From NCBI RefSeq assembly GCF_000226975.2, contig NZ_CP019285.1, forward strand, positions 434,001 to 498,000: DNA of 64,000 nt, written 5' to 3'. This DNA is from Halobiforma lacisalsi AJ5. Lineage in GTDB: Archaea; Halobacteriota; Halobacteria; Halobacteriales; Natrialbaceae. A program made the translations under genes and the position numbers. This document shows, in pieces, positions 1-8,550 of this stretch (its first letter is position 1; each line of letters begins with the position of its first letter). The notes under the pieces are model-generated. The model was not told the DNA's origin and searched no databases. It saw nothing but the letters and a program-made list of their open reading frames with translations.

Positions 1-44
1 TCCTGACCGGCCTCGGTCTCATCGTCGTCGGCTTCGCGACGTAG
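1..44 (+). CDS. C-terminal tail of a protein cut by the left edge
   Basis: The first 44 bases read in one frame as a short hydrophobic tail (LTGLGLIVVGFAT) ending in TAG at 42-44. It looks like the end of a membrane helix, so the truncated gene probably encodes a membrane protein transcribed in the same direction as gatD. Only 13 residues are visible, so neither family nor function can be named. Confidence 0.35.
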   Translation, partial: LTGLGLIVVGFAT

Positions 45-104
45 CCGCCCGGCGGACGGCGGCGAAAGCGTGCCTTCAAGTCCGATGGCGCGCAACCCTC
101 GCGC

Positions 105-1349
105 ATGCAACCAGGCGATCGCGTTCGCGTCGACCGGGACGATCGCACGTACGAAGGCGTCTTGCTGCCCTCGAGTTCGGACGATCACCTCGTGGTCAAA
201 CTCGAGGGAGGCTACAACGTCGGCATCGATCGCGACGAGGCCGACGCGACGGTACTCGAGGAGGACGTCTACGAGATCGACGGCGCGAGCGGCGACGACG
301 GTGCCTCGGAGATCGAGTTCGACGACGACCTGCCGACGATCTCGCTGATCTCGACGGGCGGCACGATCGCCTCGACGGTCGACTACCGGACCGGCGCGGT
401 GACGGCCCAGTTCGACGCCGAGGACGTCCTGCGTGCGGTCCCGGATCTCGCGGGCCGGGCGAACTACCGCGGCCGCGTCGTCGCGAACATCCTCTCGGAG
501 AACATGGAGCCGCCGATCTGGCAGGACCTCGCGGAGGCGGTCCGCGAGGAGATCGAAGCGGGCGCGGACGGCGTCGTCGTCATGCACGGCACCGACACGA
601 TGCAGTACTCCGCATCCGCGCTCGCGTTCATGCTCGAGACGCCGGTCCCGATCGTCTTTACCGGGTCCCAGCGCTCGGCCGATCGCCCCTCCTCGGACAA
701 CGTGATGAACGCCGTCTGTGCCGTCGAGGCCGCGAAGAGCGACTGTGCGGAGGTGCTCGTCTGCATGCACGCCTCCGAGAGCGACGACCGCTGTGCGCTC
801 CACCGGGGCACCCGCGTCCGGAAGAACCACACCTCGCGACGCGACGCCTTCGAGACGATCGGCGCGGAACCGCTCGGCGAGGTCGACTACGAGTCCGAGG
901 ACGTCACGTTCTACCGGGAATACCGAACCCGAGACGACGGCGACCTCGCGCTCGAGGCCGACCTCGCGGAGGACGTCGAACTGCTCAAGTTCACACCCGG
1001 GATGGACCCCGCGTTCCTCGACGTCGTCGAGGGGGCCGACGGGCTGGTCCTCGAGGGGACCGGCCTCGGTCACGTCCACACCGACCTCATCCCGCGGATC
1101 GAGGAACTCGTCGACGACGGGACGACCGTCGTGATGACCAGCCAGTGTCTCGAGGGCCGGGTCTGTGACCGCGTCTACGACACGGGCCGGGACCTGCTCG
1201 AGGCCGGCGTCATCGAGGCCGGCGACACCCTGCCCGGGACGGCGAAAGTCAAACTCATGTGGGCGCTCGAGAACGCCGACGACGTCGAGGAGGCGATGAG
1301 CACGTCCCTGGCCGGCGAACTGCAGGAGCGATCCGTCCCCTGGGAGTGA
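105..1349 (+). CDS. gatD: Glu-tRNA(Gln) amidotransferase subunit D
   Basis: This is the asparaginase-like subunit of the archaeal GatDE amidotransferase, which converts Glu-tRNA(Gln) to Gln-tRNA(Gln) by supplying ammonia to GatE. The 414-residue protein has a small N-terminal beta-barrel domain (about residues 1-70) followed by an L-asparaginase domain. The two asparaginase signatures are present: TGGTIAS at residues 84-90 (catalytic Thr) and HGTDTM at 161-166. The extra N-terminal domain and the length separate GatD from plain asparaginases. The partner gatE is not in this window. A GNAT gene follows after only 7 bp, so the two may be co-transcribed. Confidence 0.95.
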   Translation: MQPGDRVRVDRDDRTYEGVLLPSSSDDHLVVKLEGGYNVGIDRDEADATVLEEDVYEIDGASGDDGASEIEFDDDLPTISLISTGGTIASTVDYRTGAVTAQFDAEDVLRAVPDLAGRANYRGRVVANILSENMEPPIWQDLAEAVREEIEAGADGVVVMHGTDTMQYSASALAFMLETPVPIVFTGSQRSADRPSSDNVMNAVCAVEAAKSDCAEVLVCMHASESDDRCALHRGTRVRKNHTSRRDAFETIGAEPLGEVDYESEDVTFYREYRTRDDGDLALEADLAEDVELLKFTPGMDPAFLDVVEGADGLVLEGTGLGHVHTDLIPRIEELVDDGTTVVMTSQCLEGRVCDRVYDTGRDLLEAGVIEAGDTLPGTAKVKLMWALENADDVEEAMSTSLAGELQERSVPWE

Positions 1350-1356
1350 GCGATCG

Positions 1357-2331
1357 ATGAGTCCGAACCCTTCGATCGAAGCGGATAGCGTGACGGATAG
1401 CGACGACGAAATTCGGATCCGGCGAGCGACCCACGACGACTACGAGGGCGTCCGCGCGTTCACCGAGGACATCTGGGACGACCGCGGCGGCGACTACATC
1501 CCCGAGATCTACCACGACTGGCTCGAGGACGAGGACGAACGCGACCGGAAGAAGACGTTCCTCGCGACCGTCGAGGAGACGCCGGTCGGCATCGTCCAGG
1601 CCGTGTTGCTCTCGCCCGACGAGGCCTGGTTCCAGGGGATCCGCGTGGCGGCCGACTACCGCGGACGAGGGATCAGCCGCCGGCTCAACGAGGCCTGCTT
1701 CGAGTGGGCCCGCGAGCGCGGGGCGACGGTCGGGCGGATCCTGATCCACTCCTGGAACACCGCCTCCTTCGCGGCGGCCCGCTCGAGCGGGTTCGAGCCG
1801 GTCACCCAGTTCCGCTTCGCCGAACCAGACCCCGATCCGGACGCCGGCGTCGACCCCGCCGCGGGGCCGGCACGGGTCACGAGCGACCCCCACGCCGCGT
1901 GGCGTTACTGGACCCACAGCGACGCCCGCGAACGCCTCGAGGGCCTCGGGATGGCACCCGAGGAGACGTGGGCGCTGCGGGAACTGACGCGGGCCGACTT
2001 CGAACGACTCGCGGACGAAACTGCCGTCTTCGCCGTCGAACGCGAGGAGGGGCTCGCCGCGACAGCCTACCGGACCCGGACCTACGACCGCGAGAACGAC
2101 GACGGAACCGAGACGACGTGGGCCGAGTACGGCGTCGCCGGCTGGGAGGACGCCGACGCGGCCCGGCCGCTGTTCGCGGCGATTTCCCGCGACGCTGCGG
2201 CGGTCGGCGCCGACGAGACCCGCGTGTTGATCCCCGAGACGACTCGGTTCGTCACGGACGCCGCCTTCGCCGGGGCCGGTCTGGCGGAGGAGCCGGACTT
2301 CGTGCTCGGGGTCGACCTGACGGCCTGCTAG
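1357..2331 (+). CDS. GNAT-family N-acetyltransferase with C-terminal extension
   Basis: This protein probably transfers an acetyl group from acetyl-CoA to an unknown amine. The GNAT fold covers about residues 18-150, with the acetyl-CoA loop motif (IRVAADYRGRGISRRL) near residues 95-110 and the typical later helix ending in GFEPV. At 324 residues it is about twice the size of a single GNAT domain. The second half carries no motif I recognise and could be a degenerate second acyltransferase domain. It starts 7 bp after gatD, suggesting one transcript. The substrate cannot be predicted. Confidence 0.8.
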   Translation: MSPNPSIEADSVTDSDDEIRIRRATHDDYEGVRAFTEDIWDDRGGDYIPEIYHDWLEDEDERDRKKTFLATVEETPVGIVQAVLLSPDEAWFQGIRVAADYRGRGISRRLNEACFEWARERGATVGRILIHSWNTASFAAARSSGFEPVTQFRFAEPDPDPDAGVDPAAGPARVTSDPHAAWRYWTHSDARERLEGLGMAPEETWALRELTRADFERLADETAVFAVEREEGLAATAYRTRTYDRENDDGTETTWAEYGVAGWEDADAARPLFAAISRDAAAVGADETRVLIPETTRFVTDAAFAGAGLAEEPDFVLGVDLTAC

Positions 2332-2456
2332 CGTCTCCGGGTTTCGGGCCGTCGACGCCTCGAGCGAACGGTTCTCCTCCTCCCAACGTTCCGTCTCGCT
2401 TCGTCTGCTGCCGTCGGCAGGCAACGGTACTTGTCGCTGGCCGTGGTGGAGCGGGT

Positions 2457-3707
2457 ATGGTCGCCGAGAACCCACGAGAAACCCGACACGAAGAGATCGA
2501 CGCGATCGTGGAGGCGAAAGCCGGCGGCGTCAGTCCGGTTCGCGACGAGGCGGACAAGTACACCGTCGTCGGCGCCGCCGACCGGAGCACGTTCGCGGAC
2601 TGGCTGACACCGATCGAGGAGCACTTCGTCTGCCACCGGAACGATATCCCGGACGCCGACGAGGCTGCGTGGACCGTCTCGCTCACCGGTCAACTCGAGG
2701 GGAGCCTCTCCCCGTCGGCCGTCCGCGAGGAGTACCCGACCGTCGCGGTCGCCCATACGATGGAGTGTGCTGGCAACGGGCGCGGCCAGCACGAGCCCGA
2801 AACGGGCAGCGTCCAGTGGGGATTCGACGCGGCGGCGACCGCAGTCTGGACCGGCGCGCCGGTCCGTGCGATCCTCCGGGATTTCGGGGTCGACGACGCC
2901 GAGGGCCGCTGGCTGACTGCGGTCGGCGGCGACCGGTCCGACGGCGACGACGTGTTCGCCCGGTCGATTCCGCTCGAGAAGGCACTCGAGGACGCCGTCC
3001 TCGCCTACGGGATGAACGGCGAGGCGCTGCCGCGGGAGCACGGCTATCCGCTCCGGCTGATCGTCCCCGGCTGGTACGGCGTCAACAACGTCAAGTGGGT
3101 CGAAGAGCTGCGAGTCGCGGACGGGATGGTCGTCGACGGTGCGCTCGACCGCCCGGGCGATCACGCCGTCTGGCAGCAGGAATCCTACCGCATCCACCCC
3201 GCAGGGGCCGAACCGGAGGAGTGCGAGACGGTACCCGCGACCGACACGTGGGAGCAACTCGAGGGCGCGGTCGACCATCCCTACACCTTCGACGCGAACG
3301 TGATGTCGGTGATCGGCGCGCCGGACGGACGGTCAGCGGTGGCGCCGGATCCGGACGGGCAGGTCGAGATTAGGGGCGTCGCCTGGGCCGGCGACGACGC
3401 CGTCGAACGGGTCGAGCTGTCGACCGACGGCGGCGGGACGTGGGGCGACGCGGAGCTGTTCGGTCCCGACTACGCCGGCGCGTGGCGACTGTTCCGGTAC
3501 GACTGGGTGGCCGAACCCGGTACTCACGCGCTGCTGTCGCGGGCGACCGACGCGGAGGGGCGGCGACAGCCGGCTCGCATCTCCGAACCGGACGCCTGGC
3601 GCGACGCGCTCGAGGACGACGCCTTCCCGTGGAACGAGGGCGGGTACGCCGCGAACGCGTACGAGCCGAACGGCCTGACGGTCGAGGTCGTCGCCCCCGA
3701 GGAGTGA
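2457..3707 (+). CDS. Sulfite-oxidase-family molybdopterin oxidoreductase
   Basis: This is a molybdenum-cofactor enzyme of the sulfite oxidase/YedY superfamily. The ATG at 2457 gives 416 residues. The pterin-binding domain carries the conserved Cys that ligates molybdenum in the motif MECAGNGRG (Cys about residue 104), followed by the family signatures HGYPLRLIVPGWYG and NNVKWVEEL. An Ig-like dimerisation domain fills the last third (IRGVAWAGDDAVERVELSTDGG). No signal peptide is visible, so it is probably cytoplasmic. The same frame is open further upstream, but that part overlaps the GNAT gene and has shadow composition. The MoaD-like gene samp1 is convergent immediately downstream. The physiological substrate (sulfite or another oxyanion/sulfoxide) is not settled by sequence. 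Confidence 0.88.
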   Translation: MVAENPRETRHEEIDAIVEAKAGGVSPVRDEADKYTVVGAADRSTFADWLTPIEEHFVCHRNDIPDADEAAWTVSLTGQLEGSLSPSAVREEYPTVAVAHTMECAGNGRGQHEPETGSVQWGFDAAATAVWTGAPVRAILRDFGVDDAEGRWLTAVGGDRSDGDDVFARSIPLEKALEDAVLAYGMNGEALPREHGYPLRLIVPGWYGVNNVKWVEELRVADGMVVDGALDRPGDHAVWQQESYRIHPAGAEPEECETVPATDTWEQLEGAVDHPYTFDANVMSVIGAPDGRSAVAPDPDGQVEIRGVAWAGDDAVERVELSTDGGGTWGDAELFGPDYAGAWRLFRYDWVAEPGTHALLSRATDAEGRRQPARISEPDAWRDALEDDAFPWNEGGYAANAYEPNGLTVEVVAPEE

Positions 3708-3718
3708 GCGAGAGACGA

Positions 3719-4003
3719 TCAGCCGCCGCTGACCGGCGGGAACAGCGCCAGTTCGTCGCCGCCCTCGAGTTCCGTCTCCAGCCCCTCCTCCTCGATCAGG
3801 ACGTTCGTCCCGTTGCGGAGCACGTTGATCTGGGAGCGAAGCTCGCCCTCCTCGTCCAGCACGCGGTCCTCGAGGTCGGACCGGTCCGCGAGCAGTTCCT
3901 CGAGGGCGTCGCCGACGGTGTCGCCGGCGGCGGCCTCGACGGTGACGCGTTTCTCCCCTGCGCGTTCGGCGAGGTCGGCGAACAGTTTCCACTCCGTGGC
4001 CAT
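3719..4003 (-). CDS. samp1: Small archaeal modifier protein SAMP1 (MoaD/ubiquitin-like)
   Basis: This is a beta-grasp ubiquitin-like protein of 94 residues ending in the diglycine tail PPVSGG needed for adenylation. It closely matches Haloferax volcanii SAMP1 as I remember it: the N-terminus reads (MAT)EWKLFADLAE, and the motifs INVLRNG and GDELALFPPVSGG are shared. SAMP1 is known both as a protein tag (sampylation) and as the MoaD subunit of molybdopterin synthase. I chose the ATG at 4003, since the nine codons upstream have no counterpart in the family. It is convergent with the molybdoenzyme gene, 11 bp away, consistent with a cofactor link. Confidence 0.93.
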   Translation of the reverse strand: MATEWKLFADLAERAGEKRVTVEAAAGDTVGDALEELLADRSDLEDRVLDEEGELRSQINVLRNGTNVLIEEEGLETELEGGDELALFPPVSGG

Positions 4004-4034
4004 GCGTGGCGGTATCCGTGCCGGAGGCAAGTAG

Positions 4035-5237
4035 CTACCGCTCCCGGCGGGTCGCTCCGTTCGCGTCCCCGAGTTGCCGCAGCGTTTCGGGTCGACCCAA
4101 CACGTAGACCGTATCGCCGACCTGGAGCCGGGTTTCGTCGGACGGCACCGGGACGATCCCCCCCGATTCGGTTTCGCCTTCGTTCGTTGCTTCGTCGCTC
4201 CGCTGGAGGACCAGTACGAACCCTGGCAGGGAGCCGACGGTCGTCCCCTCGAGGGGGTCGGCCGCGTCGACGGTGCGGGTCGTTACCGTCTCATCGGCCG
4301 CCCGGAGCAGCGAAACGAGTTCCCGCTCGCCGCCGGGAGTACCGGGAAGCGTCACGAGTCGATAGTCGGCGTCGGCCTCGAGGGCGGCGGCGTCCTCCGC
4401 GTCGAGGGCGACGGTCGCGGTGTCGCCCGCGACTCCCCTGAGTTCCCCTTCGGCGAGCGGCCGTGTCGACTCGCCGTCCTGTAGCCAGATTCCGACGGCG
4501 TCGCCGGGACTCGCGTCGGGTGCGGGGTCAGCGCGAAGCGCGACCGCGACCGTCTCCGGGCCGAGCGTCGGCCCGATTCCGGTCGGCCGGCCGCCGACCG
4601 CCAGCGACTCGACGGTGCCGTCGTCGCCGATCTCGACCTCGACGTGGCCGACCCCGTAATCGTGCTCGAGACGGGCGATCAGGCGTTCGCGCAACTGCTC
4701 GGTCGAGAGACGGCGCGGGAGCAGAAACGTCTGCCCGGCCAGTTCGTCCGCCGTGGCGGGGTCGACAGGGTCGTAGCCGTCGACGTCGTCGATCTCGGCC
4801 GGGAGTTCGACGGCGACGACGCGTCCCGCCGTCCGGAGGAGTTGTCCGACGTCGTCGATCGTTCGCGAGCCGGCCATCCAGCGGACGTCCCGGGCGATAT
4901 GGTCGCCCAGTCGGCGGCCGCCGTCGGCGGCGATCGCGCTGGCGACGAACGCGACGATGGTGAAGACGGCAGTCTCGGCGTCGAGCAGCGACGTCGACCC
5001 GATGATCGCGTCCTGCAACGCGCTCTGGGTGTTCAGCCAGATCGCCACCGGCGCGATGCCGACCAGGATCGCCACGCCCTCCGGGACCGAATCCGCGCTG
5101 TACCATCGGAACGCGGCCGCCGCACAAGTCGCCGTTCCGCTGGCCAGCAGCGTAAACGAGAGCAGTCTGACGAGCGCATCGAACAGCACTTCCGAAGGGA
5201 CCTGTCCCGGTATCGACGCGGCCTGCACGGCGATCAT
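4035..5237 (-). CDS. Membrane protein with RCK_C (TrkA-C) domains
   Basis: The 400-residue protein begins with three hydrophobic segments (about residues 18-42, 54-72 and 88-105). A long soluble part follows, whose end resembles a TrkA-C/RCK_C ligand-binding domain (DETRLQVGDTVYVLGRPETLRQL). It has no Rossmann NAD-binding RCK_N half. It overlaps the upstream paralogue by 4 bp (ATGA), so the two are one operon and probably one complex. The divergent potassium-channel gene upstream suggests a role in K+ or other ion flux, perhaps as a nucleotide-sensing accessory subunit. That role is inference; the transported ion is unknown. Confidence 0.7.
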   Translation of the reverse strand: MIAVQAASIPGQVPSEVLFDALVRLLSFTLLASGTATCAAAAFRWYSADSVPEGVAILVGIAPVAIWLNTQSALQDAIIGSTSLLDAETAVFTIVAFVASAIAADGGRRLGDHIARDVRWMAGSRTIDDVGQLLRTAGRVVAVELPAEIDDVDGYDPVDPATADELAGQTFLLPRRLSTEQLRERLIARLEHDYGVGHVEVEIGDDGTVESLAVGGRPTGIGPTLGPETVAVALRADPAPDASPGDAVGIWLQDGESTRPLAEGELRGVAGDTATVALDAEDAAALEADADYRLVTLPGTPGGERELVSLLRAADETVTTRTVDAADPLEGTTVGSLPGFVLVLQRSDEATNEGETESGGIVPVPSDETRLQVGDTVYVLGRPETLRQLGDANGATRRER

Positions 5238-6517
5238 GGCTTCGTCGCCTCCTCGAGCGCCGCTATCGAGTCCGACGGCCCCGTGACGAAGACCTCGTCC
5301 CCGGGATCGAGCCCGGACTCGAGGTCGGGGGCGAACGTCAACCCGCTCCTGTGACCGTCGGCAGTGACGGTCTGGCGACGAACCGCGAGGATCGTCACGT
5401 CGGTCGGGGTGGACTCGACGGTTTCGTCCGCAGTCGTCCCTGTGATTCCGCCGGCCGTGTCGACGGTGAGCCGGCGGATCGCGTACCCGGCCCGCTTGAC
5501 CAGCGCGAGGGCCTCGAACTCTCGGCTCGTGCCCCGCGAACGAACGATCAGGTGCGGTCGATCCGCCTCGAGGAGGGGCCTGACGTCCCAGCGAGGGACG
5601 GCGACGGCCACCCGTCCGGGACCGCCGACGGCTCCAGTCGACCGGTTCGGCTTCGTGGCCGGCCCGATCTCACCCGTTTCAGTCGTTGCCGCATCGTCAT
5701 CGTCGGTCGCGGTCGGCTCGATTGCGTCCCCCGTTCCGACCGCCTCCGACCCATCCGCGTCCCTTTCGCTTCGAACGCTCAGAACGGTCCCCGTGATCGA
5801 CCGACCGTCGAGGCGGATCGCAACCGAGTCGCCGCGAGCCAGGCCGGTCGGGACGAGCGTCGTCAGCGAGACCGCTTGCGCTCGCTCCGGGACCCGCCGC
5901 GAGAGGGTTCCCGTGGGCGGAGCCGCGGCGATCGTCGCCCCGGCCCGTTCGTCGATCGTCACCTCGACGTCCGTGAGGTCGTACTCGGTCCGCAACCGCT
6001 CCTCGAGTCGAACCTCGAGTTCCGACAGCGGAAGGTCGGCCGGAAGCCGCCAGAAGCCGTTCTCGAGCGAGCGCCGAAGTTCGGGCGACAACGGCGGGTA
6101 GCCTTCCATGTCCCGGATCTCGCCGGTCGGTCGAACGGTTACTTGCCCCATCGATCCGACGAGTTCGACGACGTCAGCCGAAAGCGTCCGCTGGCGGAGC
6201 GCGGTCAGCGAGACCCGGTGGGGGAGTTCCGCGCCGAGTTTGTCGCCCTGGTTGTGGGCGTAGAGCGCGAGCATGAGCACGACCAGAACCGCGACCAGCA
6301 ACCGCGGCGACTGCGCGATCGTCGGTTCCACGAGTCCGAGGAGGCCGCCCTGGATGCTGGCGATCGACAGCGCGAGCACGACGACGCCGAACCCGGGGAG
6401 GGTCACCCCGGTGAAATATCGGACCAGAAACCCGAGCGATCCGGAGACGAACGCCGGAACGATACCGGTGAGCAGGCCGAGATAGAGCCCGAGCAGTACT
6501 TCGACCGGAAGCGCCAT
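5234..6517 (-). CDS. Membrane protein with RCK_C-like domain, paralogue of its neighbour
   Basis: This 427-residue protein has about three N-terminal transmembrane segments (within residues 5-85). A soluble region follows with a His/Lys-poor beta-rich core and a C-terminal RCK_C-like segment (SGLDPGDEVFVTGPSDSIAALEE). It resembles the downstream gene in layout and in the motif around ELELRLEE/RL. Its stop overlaps the next start by 4 bp. A TATA-like box (CGTTTAC, 6541-6547 on this strand) lies about 27 bp before the ATG, matching a leaderless transcript. Divergence from the Kch channel at 6623 suggests a shared potassium-homeostasis role, which is inferred from context only. Confidence 0.68.
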   Translation of the reverse strand: MALPVEVLLGLYLGLLTGIVPAFVSGSLGFLVRYFTGVTLPGFGVVVLALSIASIQGGLLGLVEPTIAQSPRLLVAVLVVLMLALYAHNQGDKLGAELPHRVSLTALRQRTLSADVVELVGSMGQVTVRPTGEIRDMEGYPPLSPELRRSLENGFWRLPADLPLSELEVRLEERLRTEYDLTDVEVTIDERAGATIAAAPPTGTLSRRVPERAQAVSLTTLVPTGLARGDSVAIRLDGRSITGTVLSVRSERDADGSEAVGTGDAIEPTATDDDDAATTETGEIGPATKPNRSTGAVGGPGRVAVAVPRWDVRPLLEADRPHLIVRSRGTSREFEALALVKRAGYAIRRLTVDTAGGITGTTADETVESTPTDVTILAVRRQTVTADGHRSGLTFAPDLESGLDPGDEVFVTGPSDSIAALEEATKP

Positions 6518-6540
6518 TGTGGACGGGTCGTACGGGATGG

Positions 6541-6547
6541 GTAAACG
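6541..6547 (-). promoter_or_regulatory. TATA-like box for the RCK_C operon
   Basis: The box CGTTTAC on the minus strand is centred about 27 bp upstream of the ATG at 6517, the spacing expected for a leaderless haloarchaeal transcript. Confidence 0.45.
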
Positions 6548-6594
6548 TGTACCGGAAAGTGGGTTCGAGCGGGAACCGACGGAGAACGAAGACG

Positions 6595-6603
6595 TTTATA
6601 ATA
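6595..6603 (+). promoter_or_regulatory. TATA box of the potassium channel gene
   Basis: TTTATAATA is centred about 24 bp before the ATG at 6623. This spacing places the transcription start at or next to the start codon. With the box at 6541-6547 it makes a compact divergent promoter of about 100 bp. Confidence 0.5.
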
Positions 6604-6622
6604 ACGAGGCGGAGCGGAGAGT

Positions 6623-7819
6623 ATGGCCGATTCCCGGTCGCCTCGACCTCCAGCGAGAGCGGGGCTCCCCCGACGGATCCTCTCGGCACGTGCAGCCGTG
6701 CTGCTCGCGATGACGGTCGCCTTGCTCTCGGTCGCGACGGCCATCGTCAACATCGGGACCGACGCCGTCTACGGGCCGCTCGCCCCGCTCCTGCCGGACG
6801 CCGTCCGGAACGCCGCGGGCTTTACCGGCGCGCTCACCGGCTTCCTGATGGTCGGGAGCGCGCTCGCGCTCCGGCGCGGGCTGCGGGCCGGCTGGTGGGC
6901 GACGCTGCTGTTGTTGCCCCTGACCGCGGCCCAGGGGCTGCTCCAGGCCAGCCCGTACTCGCTCCCGCTCGTGGTCCTGTCGCTGGTCTCGATCCCCGTC
7001 CTGCTGGTCACCCGAAGCCGGTTTACCGCCTCGCTGTCGCTGTCGACGACCCAGATCGCCGCCGGGGCCGCGCTGGTCGGCGTCCAGTTCTACGGTACCA
7101 TCGGCGGCTACGCCCTGCGGGACCACTTCGACGCCATCGATACCGTCCTCGATGCCTTCTACTTCACGCTGATCACCTCGAGCACGGTCGGATATGGCGA
7201 CGTAACGCCGAATCCGGGCTCGACGGCGGCGATGCTGTTTACGATGTCGGTGCTGGTACTGGGGGTGGCCAGTTTCGGTATCGCGATCGGGGCGCTCGTC
7301 GGCCCCGCGATCCAGGCGAGAATCACGAAGACACTGGGAAAGATGACCGACTCCGAACTCGAACTGCTCGAGGATCACCTCCTCGTGCTGGGCTATAGCA
7401 AACTGACGGAACCGATCGTCGACGAACTCGCCGAGAGCGGTCGGGGGTTCGTCGTCGTAACGAACGATCAGGACGCGGCGGACGAACTCGGCGACCGCAA
7501 TGTATCGGTGGTCACGGGCGATCCGAGCGACGAAGGACCGCTCGAGCGTGCGAAGATCGCCCGCGCGTCGGGGATCGTGGTCGCGACGGAGGAAGACGCC
7601 CGGGACGCGCTGGCGATCCTGACGGCCCGGCAACTCGCGCCGAACGCACGGATCGTCGCGGCCGCGACCGACCGGGAGAACACGAAGAAACTCGAGCACG
7701 CCGGCGCGGACACCGTGATCAGTCCGTCGGTCCTGGGGGGCCACCTGTTGATCCGTTCGGCGCTCGGCGACCACGACTCGGAACTGATCGAGCGGATCCT
7801 CGAGGGGGAAAAGAAGTAG
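6623..7819 (+). CDS. Kch-type potassium channel with RCK_N domain
   Basis: This is a two-pore-helix-type K+ channel with a cytoplasmic NAD-binding regulatory domain. The 398-residue protein has several N-terminal hydrophobic segments and then the pore loop with the selectivity filter TVGYGD at residues 188-193, followed by the last inner helix. From about residue 250 a Rossmann RCK_N domain begins (DHLLVLGYSKLTEPIVDEL), continuing with the pattern of TrkA-N proteins (VVTGDPSDEGPLERA, GADTVISP). There is no RCK_C domain. The divergent operon encodes membrane proteins with RCK_C domains but no RCK_N, so the two units may complement one another. The extra N-terminal helices make it larger than MthK-type channels. 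Confidence 0.9.
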   Translation: MADSRSPRPPARAGLPRRILSARAAVLLAMTVALLSVATAIVNIGTDAVYGPLAPLLPDAVRNAAGFTGALTGFLMVGSALALRRGLRAGWWATLLLLPLTAAQGLLQASPYSLPLVVLSLVSIPVLLVTRSRFTASLSLSTTQIAAGAALVGVQFYGTIGGYALRDHFDAIDTVLDAFYFTLITSSTVGYGDVTPNPGSTAAMLFTMSVLVLGVASFGIAIGALVGPAIQARITKTLGKMTDSELELLEDHLLVLGYSKLTEPIVDELAESGRGFVVVTNDQDAADELGDRNVSVVTGDPSDEGPLERAKIARASGIVVATEEDARDALAILTARQLAPNARIVAAATDRENTKKLEHAGADTVISPSVLGGHLLIRSALGDHDSELIERILEGEKK

Positions 7820-7912
7820 TTGCGCCCGACCGTTACCAGTAGATAGTAGCACGATTTCTGTATTCAGAGTTCGATTCGCAACTGACTCGGGCCGTTCGGT
7901 CAGTACAGGTGC

Positions 7913-8251
7913 TTATGAATCGTTGATCCCAGCGATAGATCCGACCATGCCCAGAAGCATCAGTCCGTACCCTGCAACCCCGGCGGGAAGTGACGCTTGA
8001 AGAAGCAGTGACCCAGTAAATGCTCCAATACCACCGATAATAGCCCCTCGCTTCCGTGCAGACCGGGTAGGACTTCCACGAGAAAGTGACAGCAACTGTT
8101 CCTTATGCGCTAAAATCATCGATGTGAGAGCACTGTAGAGCGGAAACAGTGAAAGCGTGATCAGAAGGTCAGTTGTGGCGAATTCCGCGGCCAGAACTGT
8201 GACTATCAGTCCAACACCTACTGCAATGGTGTATCGGAGGGCAGGGCGCAT
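7913..8251 (-). CDS. Small hydrophobic membrane protein, low GC
   Basis: I do not recognise this protein. From the ATG at 8251 it has 112 residues and at least three hydrophobic segments (start YTIAVGVGLIVTVLAAEF, middle LLITLSLFPLYSALTSMIL, end LMLLGMVGSIAGI). An in-frame ATG at 8314 would add 21 residues. The base composition is visibly lower in GC than the flanking genes, which suggests recent acquisition. The right end of the TnpB element lies within 100 bp upstream of either start, so insertion may have removed or replaced the native promoter. Confidence 0.5.
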   Translation of the reverse strand: MRPALRYTIAVGVGLIVTVLAAEFATTDLLITLSLFPLYSALTSMILAHKEQLLSLSRGSPTRSARKRGAIIGGIGAFTGSLLLQASLPAGVAGYGLMLLGMVGSIAGINDS

Positions 8252-8332
8252 ACACTGAACTACAGCTACTGGAAACAAGTACGATACGGAATCTATACTT
8301 ACCGCGATTTTCACGACTCACTCCGATTGACA

Positions 8333-8550
8333 TCCTCCTCCGCCTGAAGGCGGAGGAATCCCGAGTCAAGCGAATCGAAGATTCGCGTACATCGCAAATC
8401 TCCGATTTGCTCAGCGTTGGGATATTAGGGTTTGCAGACTCCCTGCTCTCTCGGTGTGAACCGTCCGCTCTCGCGGTCGAACAGGAAGACTCCGGGCTGT
8501 GCCAACCAGCCGTTACTCATATCCCCCGTTGGGGGACTCTGAGTTATCTT
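8333..8550 (-). ncRNA. Candidate omega/reRNA of the TnpB element
   Basis: TnpB nucleases use a guide RNA transcribed from the 3' end of tnpB through the right end of the element. Here that would run on the minus strand from inside the tnpB 3' end to the terminal hairpin at 8340-8361, and the guide would come from the flank below about 8331. The boundaries are inferred from the family rule; only the hairpin is seen directly. Confidence 0.35.
8340..8361 (-). repeat. Right-end terminal hairpin of the TnpB element
   Basis: Two 10-bp arms (TCCTCCGCCT / AGGCGGAGGA) flank a 2-base loop. It sits between the tnpB stop and the low-GC flank, where a right-end hairpin is expected. Confidence 0.65.
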
